64,000 bases of DNA from Ursus arctos (Eukaryota; Chordata; Mammalia; Carnivora; Ursidae): assembly GCF_023065955.2 (NCBI RefSeq), contig NW_026622874.1, positions 27,461,772 through 27,525,771 of the forward strand, written 5' to 3'. Positions 11,955 through 23,550 of the stretch are shown piece by piece (the stretch's first letter is position 1; every line of letters starts with the position of its first letter). Both the position numbers and the translations under genes were made by a program. Under the pieces are notes generated by a model. That model made no database searches. It was not told the origin of the DNA and saw only the letters and a program-made list of their open reading frames with translations.

Positions 11955-14029
11955 CTGATGTAGTTTTATATTCTCCCTTTACACCCTGCCAGCAGCTAAT
12001 GTTTGGGGTATGCCCTCCCAGAACTTTCCTTTTGCTCATACATAGGTAATATGAAATGTGAAGAAAGTTTTAAAAAGTAAATTAGAAGCAAAACTATATA
12101 CCATGCATGATGCTGAACTTTTGCCGCTCAGAGACGGCAGGTCAGCCCCCCATTTTGTGAGTATGTACTGATCCTAGTTCTTCTAAACATTTGCACCATG
12201 TTCCGTACAACACTCTTGTGTATCTAGTTTTCCCTATTATAAAGAATGCTGAGATGATTTTTTTTTTTTTTAGATACATATATGTAGAATCTTGTGGACA
12301 GAATCCTAGAAGTGGAAATACTGGGTTAAAGGTCATGCACACCTAAGTTTTTGCAGGTGATGCCAGATTTCCCTTTAAAAATCTTACTATGTATATTCCA
12401 ATAAATAACACTTCTGTATCATCAGCACTAAAATGATCAGTCTCTTTTGTTTTGTTTTGTTTTGGGGGGGGTTGCAACTCGAGAGATTTTTTAGAATGGC
12501 CTCTTCTGCGTGTTTAATTTTACATTTTCCTGATGGTGAAGTTGAATGTCTTCATAGGCTTCTTAGCTCTGTTTCTTTCAGCTGTAAATGGTCTGTTTTT
12601 CTAGTTTCTTATTGGTTATTGGCATTTCTTTCATACTAACTTTTATGTTACATATGTTGCAAGATTTTTCTTCCATGTGATAATTTTGTCACCTGCTCTA
12701 TGTTGTCTTTAGCCATGCAGCACTTCTAAGTGATGTAACAAAATCTGATACGGTTTCAGAGTTTGAGATTTTAGGAAAGATTTCTGTACTTTCACATCTA
12801 TAATGTATTTTATTGTGGCGCTTTTATAATTTTGTTTTCTTGCATTTAGACTGAGCTAGATTGATCAGATGGTTGAATTCTTTTCCTTTCCCACTGTAGT
12901 CTCATCATGGAAATCGGCATATTTTTGTACAGGATTCTTATGACTTAACAGAGCAATTCTGTATAATAATAAATCAGGTTAAAATTGAATGATGGCAATT
13001 TACATGTTCCAGATTAATTTTTTTCTTGGGGATTTACAAATCTTTCTCCAGCTCTCCTACAGTTTGTCTTTTCAAATAGTGTTTCCTGGTCGCTATGGAG
13101 ATCCCAGGACTTGGGGCTGGGGAGGGGGGTGTCACAGAGGATATACAGTTGTCAGGAAGTCCGTTCTGCTTTTTATCTGTAATGTTTTATTTGAAAATAA
13201 AGGTGTTGCTTAAAAAAAAAAAAAAGAAACAAAACCAATGATTTGCTAATCTATTTGAAGTTTTGGGAGCTGGGCAGGTAATAGTAACTCCTTTTCCCCG
13301 AGGGGTTCCAGTGTGTTGGTGCTGGTCATGCATGTGGTTGGTCGGTGTTCACCGGAGCGAGAATTCCTTGCCTTGAGGGGCTGGGCTGAGCCTCGCACTG
13401 TTTCCAGCCCTGTCCTGTTACGGTTACAAAGTGTGTTCCGTGGTTTGACCTTATGCTCCAGAACACTTTGCCCGCCATTAGTCCACATTTCCTCTTGGAT
13501 ACCTTTCTCATCCGTACACTGGGATCTAGTTATGTAGAAGCAATAAATACTTCAGAGCATAAATATTTTGGTAAGAACTGAAGTACTTTTTTCAATCTGT
13601 GAGCGCCAAAGTAAAATGGAAAGTTACTGAGTACATCATAAGCTCAGGACCAAGAATGCCGGGAGAGTTTTATTTTTATGTTTAGAAAAGAAACATGCAG
13701 TGTTGCTTATCTGTGGGTGTGAAAAATATATCAAAATAGCAAATAGTGACTATTTCGAAAAGCTTTTTTCCCCTGCCCCATCTGAATTTGACAAACTGCA
13801 GTCTTGTCCAAAGGCAGTTTTTCCTGAAGCAGATTAATGGCACATTCTTTCTTATTTGGACTCCCTTGAGACACTGCAGGTTTGTTTTGACCGTTTGGTT
13901 CTTATTTGTCACCTTTAATTTGCTTTTTGGAAAATCAGATTAATTTTAGTTCTTAGTATTCCCTTTCAAATTTTTTTTACTTTATGAGCGTTAAATTTTT
14001 TTTTTTTACCACCTTTCCTCTAATTATAA

Positions 14030-14620
14030 TAGCTAGATTAATAGATAACTTGTTAGGTATTTCATTGTGGCCAGATACTCTGGTAATTGCTTTATACCCA
14101 TTACCTCATTTAATCCTTCCAGTAACCCCGTAATGTGTAGTGACTGTTACAGTCAGTCCCTGAGCAATGTAGGTGACCTCCTTCCCCCCCCCACACGCAG
14201 TTGAAAATCCGTGTATGACTTTTGACTGCCCCCAAACTTAACTATTAATAGCCTGCTGTTGACCAGAAGCCTTCCTGATAACGTAAGCAGCCTATTAACA
14301 CATGGTTTGTAGGTTATACGTATTATATACTGTATTCTTAAAATAAAGGAAGCCAGAGAAAAGAAAATGTTAAAGAGGAAGAAATACATTTATGGTATCA
14401 TATTGTGAAAACTCCACATGTGAGCGGAACTGTGCAGTTCACACCCATGTCGTTCAAGGACTTTTTAAATTTTCGTCTGACAGATGAAGAAACTGAGGCT
14501 CAGAGAGGTTAAGTAGTTTGCCCGAGATTTTACAGTTAGTTAAAACTCAAGCCTAGTATCCAAGCTCAGGACTCTCTTCAAAGCCCACGCTCTTAACTAT
14601 TATACTAACTATTATAATGT
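14030..14620 (-). repeat. MIR relic interrupted by a DNA transposon
   Basis: The left part ('gccagatactctggtaattgctttatacc', 'ctcatttaatccttcc') and right part ('cagatgaagaaactgaggctcagagagg', 'cacgctcttaac') together form one antisense MIR. They are split by the insertion at about 14153-14463. Confidence 0.75.
14153..14463. mobile_element. Tigger/mariner-type DNA transposon relic (non-autonomous)
   Basis: Its left end 'cagtcagtccctgagcaatgt' (split) pairs imperfectly with the reverse complement of its right end 'acatgtcgttcaagg'-type text, and TTA sits at the edges. The inner text ('ttgactgcccccaaacttaac', 'tacgtattatatactgtatt') is familiar from a Tigger-family repeat. No transposase ORF remains. 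Exact family name uncertain. Confidence 0.65.
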
Positions 14621-16603
14621 CTTCAGATTTTTTTCTCACCTTAGGGAGTAACTGAATGCATCTTCTCCCGTTTCCAGGGTGAGACTAAGAAGAGAGAATA
14701 CATCTCACCATAACGGCTGGTCCCAGGTCTCAGACAGTTGATACTTGATCCAAAGAGAATTACGAAGTCCTCTCCAAGGCTTGTTTAGCTTCATGAGTCG
14801 GCCCAGAGAAATTCCACATCTTGCAAGCATCTCTTTCCCTTAAGTTCACTTGGGGTGAAGATGACTTGGGGTCACTGTTGCTAATTATACTTCCCTCCCT
14901 CTTTTCCTTGAATCTTGTCAAGGAACAGAACCCCCTCCCTCGTTCCTGCTCTTCCATTCAATAATGCAGTGGTGACTCTTGGTGTTAGAAATGTCATGAG
15001 AGGCCACGCTTCCTTTAGACCCCCAAGTACTTTGTTAGCTTTTGTTCTGTCTGCCTCGCTCATGCAAGAACTTCCGCTGTATGGGCAGTTTCCTAGCATC
15101 TTTTCTTTCCACTTTCAGAAAAAAAGAGCAGCTCTGACTTCTTCATGTTACCTACCAATGACACACAACAGAGCATGCCATAGAAGTTGGTTAACTCAGT
15201 GGGTAAAGAGAAGTGTATGCAGGGCTCGCTTCTGTTTTGACCAGAAAGCATTAAAGCATATGTCTGTGTAGCAGGAATCTCCCACCTCTGTAATGTTGGG
15301 GGATGCTAGCCCATCAGTAGGGCCCACAGGACTACTGACATCACGTGCAAGGGGAGGAAGTGGTAAGGGGGAGACGGGAGGAAAAGAAAGGCAGTAGGGA
15401 TGGGGGAGCAGACACTGGCTGGGTGGTCCCAACAATTTACCTAGTTGTCTCTATGTAGATTGAGCACCACTCAAGTTGAGAAGTTGTTGTTTCCTCCGAG
15501 AGATGCCAACAAGACTGTGTTCTGTAAAACGTCCTCCTGGTGTATAATCACTCTGCCCCTATTTCAGGTTTGAGCAGCTCCTGGTCACATATAGGTGACC
15601 ATATGAATATAAAGTGAGTCTGGCGTGGGCCAACATATGAGCCTGTATCTTCCTCACTGATCCCACTGTGCCTCTGAATAGATTAAACTTGTGTAAAAAG
15701 GTCAAGTTCTCCCGTAACGTTCTGGGTTTTTAGACGAGGTGCTAGTGTAGTGAATGAGCCTCTTTTGGAGGCAGGCACATAAAAGAAAAATGAAACATGA
15801 AAGGGAAATGATGCAAGTTTGCTCTGTTACACAGATGAACTAAACTCGGGGGGACATCCTGGTGTCCCCCCCTCAGTCTCTGGGCTCTTTCCAAAACCAG
15901 CTTTCTAAGTTGCGAAGTTTTCATGACAAGCCTGGAGGGGGGCACAGCTGGGCTTGTAACAAGACCGGTGAATGCAAGTTGGAATATTCCAGCAACATGG
16001 GCTCTGGGCAGCCTCTGCAGAGCTCTTCGCTGGCCGTTTCATTGATGAAATAATGTGACATTGTGGCGCCATGAAAGCACGTCAGGGGAGGCTTGATTTT
16101 AGAGTTTTTTCCTAGGCCGTTGCTAGTCCTACATAATTATTATAATGAGATCTGTAGATTTCAAAAACCTGTTAAGGAAAATGTAATTTTAAAAATAAAC
16201 CATTCCTAAGCCACCGAATATGGAGTTACACCATATGAAGTAAATTATATTTTTTAAAGTAGCATTAATATAACTGGTAATTCTGCCATCGTTCATGGTG
16301 CTGTCATGTGTATATACAGACTGGGAAACACTTCTGTTGTCTAATGTACAGCCAAGGACGTTTTGATGAATATGGCGTAAAATGGCTAGGATTTTAGACT
16401 ATGACCTGGCGGTGCACAAGATAGGATTACTGATAGTGCTGTGTCACAGGTCAGTGTCACACAAGTGGCTGCTGTATTCGGAGCTAGGTTATCAGTTCCC
16501 ACAGAAATGTTTGTCTTGGGAGAAAAGGTTACATTCAAGGTTATTTGAAGACATTTTCCCCCCCTCAAAGTTTTATGGAAAAACCTAAATGATCTTTATT
16601 TTT

Positions 16604-16807
16604 CAGATTTTATTTATTTATTTATTTATTTGAGAGAGAGAGAGAGAGAGAGAGGGAGGGGCCGTGCAGGAGGAGGGGCAGAGGGACAAGCAGACTCCCC
16701 AGTGAGTGGGGAGTCCAACGTGAGGCTCGATCCTGGGACCCTGAGGTCATGACCTGAGCCAAAATCAAGAGCCCGCCGCCCAACTCACCGAGCCACCTAG
16801 GCGCCCT
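16604..16807 (-). repeat. CAN-SINE, older subfamily
   Basis: 'gattttatttatttatt', then a (GA) run at 16632-16654, and 'caccgagccacctaggcgccc'. Flanks aacctaaatgatcttta / aacctaaatgttcttta are a one-mismatch target duplication (about 16582-16598 and 16808-16824). Confidence 0.92.
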
Positions 16808-17009
16808 AACCTAAATGTTCTTTAAACGTTTAGGTCTGGAAGGGACCTGGATCGGTTGTGGAAATGAGCCTTCATACCCCCCAACCACATCATGAGAAGA
16901 GTGGCTTTATATTTGCTCAGAGCCTTGAGATTGGGGGGGAGGGAGAAGCCGACTCTGGAGGGCAAAGTTCGTTGTTGTTAGAGGGCTGGGTTTGGACCTG
17001 TGCTTCACT

Positions 17010-17215
17010 ACTGATAGCTGGCATTGGACGCCTACCGCATGCCACCTACTGAGCTAAGCCTTGGAACAGCCTTTTGTGCTCGGTGCCACTGGACAGCCTT
17101 CATTTTATAGATGAGACGCCGAGGCTTAGAGACGTAAGTTAATTGGTCAGGTCGGTAAGAAATGGAGTCAGGACTTGAACTCAGGGATTTCTGGTCCCGG
17201 AGACCCTGCGTACGT
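17010..17215 (-). repeat. MIR relic
   Basis: 'ggacgcctaccgcatgccacctactgagctaag' then 'cattttatagatgagacgccgaggc' and 'ggacttgaactcaggg' in MIR order. Confidence 0.75.
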
Positions 17216-17561
17216 GCCCTCACTGGGCTGTGGAGCTGCGGAGTTGAATATGAAGTGGCCCAGGGCCTTGAGCGGCTTCTGACCCAATGGCCGTGATGGC
17301 AGAGTGCTGTGGGAGAGGGGGTCTGTGCCCAGGGCGGAGCGGATCCAGACAGGAGGCGTCAGACTTCAGAGGGGGCGTCCACACAGGTTTCCTGGAAAGG
17401 TGACCCCGAATGAGTTCTGAAAGACAGGTAGGAGCTCAGCTGGACGCCGACTGGAAGGTAGGGTCTCTCAGAGGGCATCGCACGTGACGGCGTGGAGGAC
17501 GAAGATGGTACCAAGGCAGGAGTTCGGTGCACGCAAGGAAAGGTGGCTGAGCGAGGCTGTG

Positions 17562-17745
17562 GTACGGTGGGTGCACGTTGGGGCTTGGCTCTGCCACATC
17601 CTGGCTTTGCGTTCTTGAGCCAAATCTCTCCAGTCCTCAGTTTCTTCATCTGTACAGTGGGGATAAATAATCTGCCTCTCTCGTAGGGCTGTAATCCTCA
17701 CACTGCTTGACGCATACTAAATGCTCAGTACATTGAAGATGCAGG
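17562..17745 (+). repeat. MIR relic
   Basis: Sense MIR: 'ggctctgccacatcctggc', 'cctcagtttcttcatctgtacagtggggataa' (split), 'actaaatgctcagtaca'. Confidence 0.75.
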
Positions 17746-18494
17746 TATTGATCACCATTGTCCCCGTCGGCGTCCTCTTCCTCCTCCTCCGCATCATTCC
17801 GGTAGACAAGGTCCTTGAAGGACCTTCCTCACACTACTGTATTTAGTCTTTAGGAACTGCTTTAGCCACGGTGTAGACTGGGGAACATTCTGATGTCTTT
17901 GATTGCCATTGTGGGAGGGTCAAGTGAATTTCATTTCTGGAGAAGTGGCAGCAAACTCATTCGGGTGAAGTGCATTTCAACATAGCAGAGAGGTCAAGAG
18001 CCTTTTCTGAGGTCTGTGCTTGTTATAGGGACATTTGTAAGGAGAAAAAGGCGATAATATTACTTGGTGTCAGTTTTGCAAAAAACTTTTAAAAACACAG
18101 CTGTCAAAGCTCTTTCCCGAGAATGCCATTTGCCCTCTGATTCTTCATTGCCCGCATTACTTTACAAGCTTCTGAAGACAAGACCCGTGTTATACTCTTT
18201 GTGTCTACGCTGTCTGACACCTGGTAATTGCTCTGAAGAAATGAGTGGAGTGAGTGCAAGTTGGTGGTATTCCTTAATGTTCCGGTATTGGATAGTTCAA
18301 GGACGAAAAGAGAGAAAGAAGAGAAAAGAGAAGACTTGTGCCAATGTGTTATTCCGTGGTTTTTATATGCTCAGCAGTAATCCCGTTCTGCTTCATTTCA
18401 GTTCCTTGGTGCACCTGTGTAGACAGACGGTTGTTTGAGAGACATTTAAGGTGGCTTACAGTAGGTGAGCTCTGGGAGAACAACACGGCTGTGT

Positions 18495-18575
18495 CTCTTC
18501 TTAACTAGTTTTATCCCTACCGTCTAGGCTAGTGGCTGGCCCAGAGTAGGTCATTGATAAATACTTGCAGTAATG
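18495..18575 (+). repeat. L2/MIR 3' fragment
   Basis: 'ctggcccagagtaggtcattgataaatacttgc' (split) resembles the 3' end of L2 or MIR. Confidence 0.4.
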
Positions 18576-19424
18576 AATTTCTTTTAAAAGTGTGGGTTAG
18601 GCCATTGTCCTGAAATAGAATCTTCATCTAACCAGGGAAAACCGATTGGACTTTCAGTTCCTTTTCTTGGATCCTACTTAGGAGGCTGGCCTGGGGTCAG
18701 TACAAACTTCAAGTTTGGGTGGAAATCCTCTTCTGTTTAAAAGGTTGGCTTATACGCCCCATGGTTTCCTCCACGTGTATCCTTCAGGAGCGTCGCGCTG
18801 TAAGGGCAAGGTCTTTGCATCCAGGGGCTACGGTGCTTTATTTAGGGCATGGACTTTAGGCCCCAGCTCCGTTCCGATTCTGTTTGCTCTTGCTCCCATG
18901 CGGGGATGATGGGAGGTGTGGCAGACCAGCAAAGCCATCCGGTAATGCCTTCCCCCACCCCCTCTCAGATGCATCCATTTCTGGGGCCAAAAGGTCCTAC
19001 TGGCAGCATCTGCCTCCCCTTCCGGAGCCTGTTAGGGAGGAGCTCCCTTCACCCCGTGGGCTTAGGTTTCAGTCACCGTGAGCATGTTACCTTGCAACAA
19101 GATGCTTTCAGACCTTTTCATACATCATTTGCAAGCAGAGGTTGATGACGCTCTTTTCCCTTATTGCTCTTATAATTGGATTTGGGAGTCTTTGATTCAC
19201 TTTCCTTAATACTAGTCTGGCTAGTTTTCAAGACTCAGTAAGTTGTTCCCTGCCTCCTCCTTCCTTTCCTTTCCTTTCTCTAGTCCTGTGTGAACTACCC
19301 ACGGATCAGTGGCTTGACTTGAGTTTGTTTTCATGCTGGAATTGGCTTGCAAGGAGCATGTGTGGTGAAGTTTGTGTTCATATCCGCACTTACCCATGAA
19401 ACTAGACAAGGACATTGTTTTTTT

Positions 19425-19623
19425 CCTGGTATTTATTCTTTTAATTCTTAAAAAAATTTCAGCTTTATTGGAGTGTAACTGCATATAAAATGGTAAGATA
19501 TTGAAAGTGAATGCCGTGATTTGAGATGCACGTATATTGTGAAAAGATTCCCACTCCCCTGCCCCCAGTCTAGTTAATTAACACATTCATCATCTTACAT
19601 GTTTATCTGGTATTTATTATTCT
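19425..19623 (-). repeat. LINE-1 3' end with target duplication; arm P1 of an inverted repeat
   Basis: A short antisense L1 3' tail ('tttcagctttattggag ... agtctagttaattaac') lies between two copies of ctggtatttatt (19426-19437 and 19607-19618), which look like its target-site duplication. Bases 19425-19550, including the left duplication copy, reappear inverted at 20965-21074. Confidence 0.65.
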
Positions 19624-19812
19624 GTTGGTAGAATGAAAAGATGCTTTGGAGAATTGGACCAAAATGTACAAATTAATACAAATAGGTAGAAGGTTTTTGC
19701 CTCTGGGTGACAGTGGGTCAGCTTTTCCAGATTTCCTGAGAAGGGCCAAAGTTAAAACTGTGCCAGTTTGTCATGTAAATATCTGAGAACTTTCCCACAT
19801 TTGGGTTTATTT

Positions 19813-20008
19813 ATTTATTTTTTTAAAGATTTTATTTATTCATTCGACAGAGACAGCCAGCGAGAGAGGGAACACAAGCAGGGGGAGTGGGAGAGGAAGA
19901 AGCAGGCTTCCCAGCGGAGGAGCCTGATGTGGGGCTCGATCCCAGAACCCTGGGATCACGCCCTGAGCCGAAGGCAGACGCTTAACGACTGAGCCACCCA
20001 GGCACCCC
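19813..20008 (-). repeat. CAN-SINE, young subfamily
   Basis: Complete, with target duplication tgggtttattt at 19802-19812 and 20009-20019. Confidence 0.95.
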
Positions 20009-20474
20009 TGGGTTTATTTTTTTAACACTGCAGTATCAAGATGGGCCTCTGTTCACTTTTGGGTGGAACGTGAGGATCTATGGGAAGTTGTTTTTGTCTT
20101 TGAAACAGAGGAACAATATGGTAAATGCCAGGCATATGTCGAGAGCCAACACCAGGCCCATGTGGGTGAAGACTGGGGCGCCTCCCTCTTTACTCCTTCT
20201 AATCTCAATTCTTGCTTTTTCTTCTGACCCTGGGGCCGTCTGGCAACTTCGTTCCCATTGTCCTAACCCTAGGTGCTCAAAGAGTCTATTTTTCTAACAT
20301 GGTTAACTAGTTGTATACAACACTGTCAGTAGGTCACGAGCTCTAAGTTAGAATTCCATCAGCAGAGATTGACTTCCCTGTCACCCTCCAGACTCTGTAA
20401 AAAAGTCATAATAAAGGCTCTTTTAAGATATTATGGAAGATGAGAGACTATGTAGCCTAAGTGAGACTGTGAAT

Positions 20475-20635
20475 TCCATCGCTAGCTAGTATGTTTCTTA
20501 GGTGAGTTAAACCCTGTAAGCTTCAGTTGACTTATCTGTAAAATGGGTATAATGCCTACCACAGGGTTGATGACGTGAGTACTAGAACATAGAGTTTCGT
20601 ATGGAGGAGATGCTCCAGAAATGGCAACTATAATT
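20475..20635 (+). repeat. MIR relic
   Basis: 'cttcagttgacttatctgtaaaatgggtataatgcc' (split), then 'agtactagaacatag', in sense MIR order. Confidence 0.6.
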
Positions 20636-20675
20636 TCAAAAAAAAAATCAAGATCCAAAATTTTGATTTTAATAT

Positions 20676-20811
20676 AAAAAATGTGTCCAAGAAAGAAAAC
20701 CCAATCTAAACACCACTCTTGGCTAAGCTATAAACATTACTTGCATATTTATACTGAACAGAAAGCAGTGAACTGAGTCTAACCAGAGTATTAGTGAGAC
20801 GATTCTGGAAT
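20676..20811 (-). repeat. Inverted-repeat arm Q1 (partner 22011-22146)
   Basis: The reverse complement of this arm matches 22011-22146 with about 11 mismatches by eye over about 135 bases. Shared blocks include ctaatactctggttaga, tatgcaagtaatgttta and tttcttggacacattttt. It does not belong to a repeat family I recognise. Confidence 0.85.
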
Positions 20812-20913
20812 CTTTTCACAATATATAACGCAGAATATCATTAATATATACAATATACATGAATTTAAATTCCTTTGAAGCCAACACCAGAGCCATAGTC
20901 ATTGGAGTCATAG

Positions 20914-20964
20914 TCATTATATATATATATTAATATATATGTATATAATTAATATACAATATAT
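20914..20964. repeat. AT-rich palindromic tract
   Basis: Runs of AT with several self-complementary blocks (atatatatatat, attaatatatat, taattaatat) sit between arms Q1 and P2. Such tracts can form cruciforms and stall replication. Confidence 0.8.
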
Positions 20965-21074
20965 GAATCTTTTCATAATATATATTTCAAATCATGGTAT
21001 TCACTTTAAATATCTTACAATTTTATATGCAGTTATACTCCAATAAAGCTGAAATTAAAAGAATAAATACCAGG
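20965..21074 (+). repeat. Inverted-repeat arm P2 (partner 19425-19550)
   Basis: Reverse-complement copy of the L1 tail at 19425-19550, including its flanking-DNA copy of the target duplication (agaataaataccagg). It differs by about a dozen substitutions and small gaps (notably tttttttaagaa near the L1 tail). Confidence 0.8.
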
Positions 21075-21194
21075 ATAATTTTGATTTAATTTAATTTAAA
21101 TTCAAAATTTTTGAATTTCTGGTAAAATTAAGGCATGGCTTTGGTCACAAACATTTAGTGACCATAACATCGACCCTCTCAGTAATACCAGTTT

Positions 21195-21398
21195 GTATTT
21201 TGTTTTTTTAAAGATTTTATTTATTTATTCGACAGAGATAGAGACAGCCAGCGAGAGAGGGAACACAAGCAGGGGGAGTGGGAGAGGAAGAAGCAGGCTC
21301 CCAGCGGAGGAGCCTGATGTGGGGCTCGATCCCATAACGCCGGGATCACGCCCTGAGCCGAAGGCAGCCGCTTAACCGCTGTGCCACCCAGGCGCCCC
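21195..21398 (-). repeat. CAN-SINE, young subfamily
   Basis: Complete, with duplication agtaataccagttt at 21181-21194 and 21399-21412. An ordinary independent insertion, not part of the inverted duplication. Confidence 0.95.
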
Positions 21399-22010
21399 AG
21401 TAATACCAGTTTTAATGGTTCCCGCGTCTGTGGATGTCTGTGCTCAGGGAATCACTGTGTACATCTAAAAGACTGGATGTCTTCAGCCCTGCTCTTCATG
21501 GGGTTAGGCTCAGTACAAAAGCTGTCTGTACTTGTGTTGTGATTAACCTTCTGTATTTTTTGGGTTGTGGAGTGGAGGGCAAGGTCAGTTGTATTTTAGA
21601 TTTCTCTTCAGGTCGACTTTTCCCAGCTCAGTGTCCCCTGGCCCTTCTTCAGTCATCTGTTCTTGTCTAATGCAGGCTTGCTTCTGGCAGTTACCATAGA
21701 CTTCCTGAAGTTGGGTGGAATGTTCCTCCTGTCCTTGCTGGAAGAATTCCAAAGGCGACCGCAGGATATTCAAAGGGGGCTTTCCTTGCTAGAGACACAT
21801 CCCTCCTTTCTCAGTCTGGGAGGCTTCATGATGCCTTCTGTTTTGTGGCCGACTCCCGGGAAAGACCCAAGGTCCATTTCCAAGGGCACAGGATGAGAAC
21901 TGTAAAGCCTGCTAAGTGCTCCGTAATGTTAGCCAGGATGATGGTGGTGGTGGCAGCAGCAGCAGGGAAGGACCTTAGCTCATTTATACCCCATCTTCCT
22001 TGCCACCATC

Positions 22011-22146
22011 ATTCCAGAATCATTGCACTAATACTCTGGTTAGATTCAATTCAGTGCTTTCTGTTCAGTTTAAATATGCAAGTAATGTTTACAGCTTAGC
22101 CAAGTGTGGTGTTTAGATGGGGTTTTTTTTCTTGGACACATTTTTG
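22011..22146 (+). repeat. Inverted-repeat arm Q2 (partner 20676-20811)
   Basis: Probable original copy of the Q segment; see 20676-20811. It begins attccagaatc and ends cttggacacattttt. Confidence 0.85.
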
Positions 22147-23342
22147 TTTTTTCTTGAGTTTGTAAATGCTTCACGTTTGCATTTGCTTGGTTTTCTTTAA
22201 ACATCTAAGTCTTCCCACATACCTCTAACTGCTTTAAGGAGCTCCTCTTACACAACTTTCCACGTGAGCCGGACTTGTCAGAATATTTCACCCTGCCCCC
22301 TCTTTCTTTCCTCCTGGAGCCCTCTGACTTCCTGTACCATCTGGACTGGGAGGAGTAAAGACATTCAAACAATTCCCCTACTTTCAAATCCTTCCCTACT
22401 CACAACCTACACACTTCACAAAACCAAAATGACGTACCCACCTCACAAAAACAAAAACCAACACCTGGTACCTTGTGCCTCTAAAAGTTAAGCTTCCAGA
22501 AGACCCATCTAGCTTACTCTCCCAGGTTTTTCCCGTCTGTATTTGTATTTTTTATTTTTTTTGATGTGAGGTTTCTGAAATCTCCCTTGTTTCTTCAAAC
22601 ATGGAGCTTGTATCATTTGTGTTGTGTTGCTGTCCCTGATCTGAAGTGATTTTTCAACCGGGGGAACATCTTTGTTTTGCAAACCCTGTTATCTCCCACC
22701 TTCTTGCTTTAACTTTCTAATTGTTGACTGGATTCAAGTAACCAGGTGGAGCAAGGAATTAAGCCTAGGTATTCCAGACCCACTTCATACTTTCTTTTTC
22801 CTTTGTCACATTCTTCTTCATTATCGGACACAAATGAGAGCATGGTTAGATTTTCTTTTGGTGTCTTCTCTAGTGAGTGATTTTTGTTCAAGTAAAAGTT
22901 TCATGGGCAAATCCAACATGTGTGCTCTGTGTTTTCTGAAATAAGCCCATCCCCATGAGTTAGTTTGTAGAGATAACTTGCCACATTTTAGTTCTGCAAT
23001 GAAGAGAAAACAAGAAGGATTTAGAGAGAATAGGGAACCACAGAGATGATTATAGGGCAATGAACTAGTACCTCAAAAGAGAAGGCAAGCAAGGTGGGAA
23101 TATTTATGTTGGAGAATCTGAGGCAGTAAGTGGTATAATAAGAGTGTTAAATATATCACAATGTGTTGTGGAGATGATGGTTCCCAGTTGCCCTCTTCAG
23201 GATGGAAAGACTTCAAGGAGGAAATAGATAAAATTATCAGTAGAGATATCATTTTATTTTACGAAGAAGAGATTTCAGGATGGTTGGAAGATTGTTACTG
23301 GAATGAGCCATCGAGTTATGGCCATCTTGAGGAATTTTGCTT

Positions 23343-23524
23343 TTTTTTTTTTTTTTTTAAGATTTTATTTATTTATTCATGAGAGACAGAGAGAGGGGCA
23401 AAGGCAGAGAGAGAAAGGCTCCTCACGGAGCAGGGAGCCTGAGGCAGGACTCCATCCTAGGACCTTGGGATCATGATCTGAGCCAAAGGCAGATGCTTAA
23501 CCGACTGAGCCACCCAGGTACCCT
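23343..23524 (-). repeat. CAN-SINE, older subfamily
   Basis: Poly-T, 'aagattttatttatttattc', and 'aaccgactgagccacccaggta'. Flanks aattttgcttt (about 23333 and 23529) are the probable target duplication. Confidence 0.92.
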
Positions 23525-23550
23525 GAATAATTTTGCTTTGATGTGTTTCT

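Larger units (their letters stand above)
11330..12900 (-). repeat. LINE-1/HAL1-type relic interrupted by two SINEs
   Basis: Diverged antisense L1M/HAL1 text: 'aatcctaccacccaaatg' near 11.43 kb, 'cctagaagtggaaatactgggttaaa' near 12.31 kb, 'ttttacattttcctgatggtgaagttga' near 12.52 kb. The SINEs at 11.53 and 11.75 kb cut it. It may be more than one original insertion. Confidence 0.5.
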
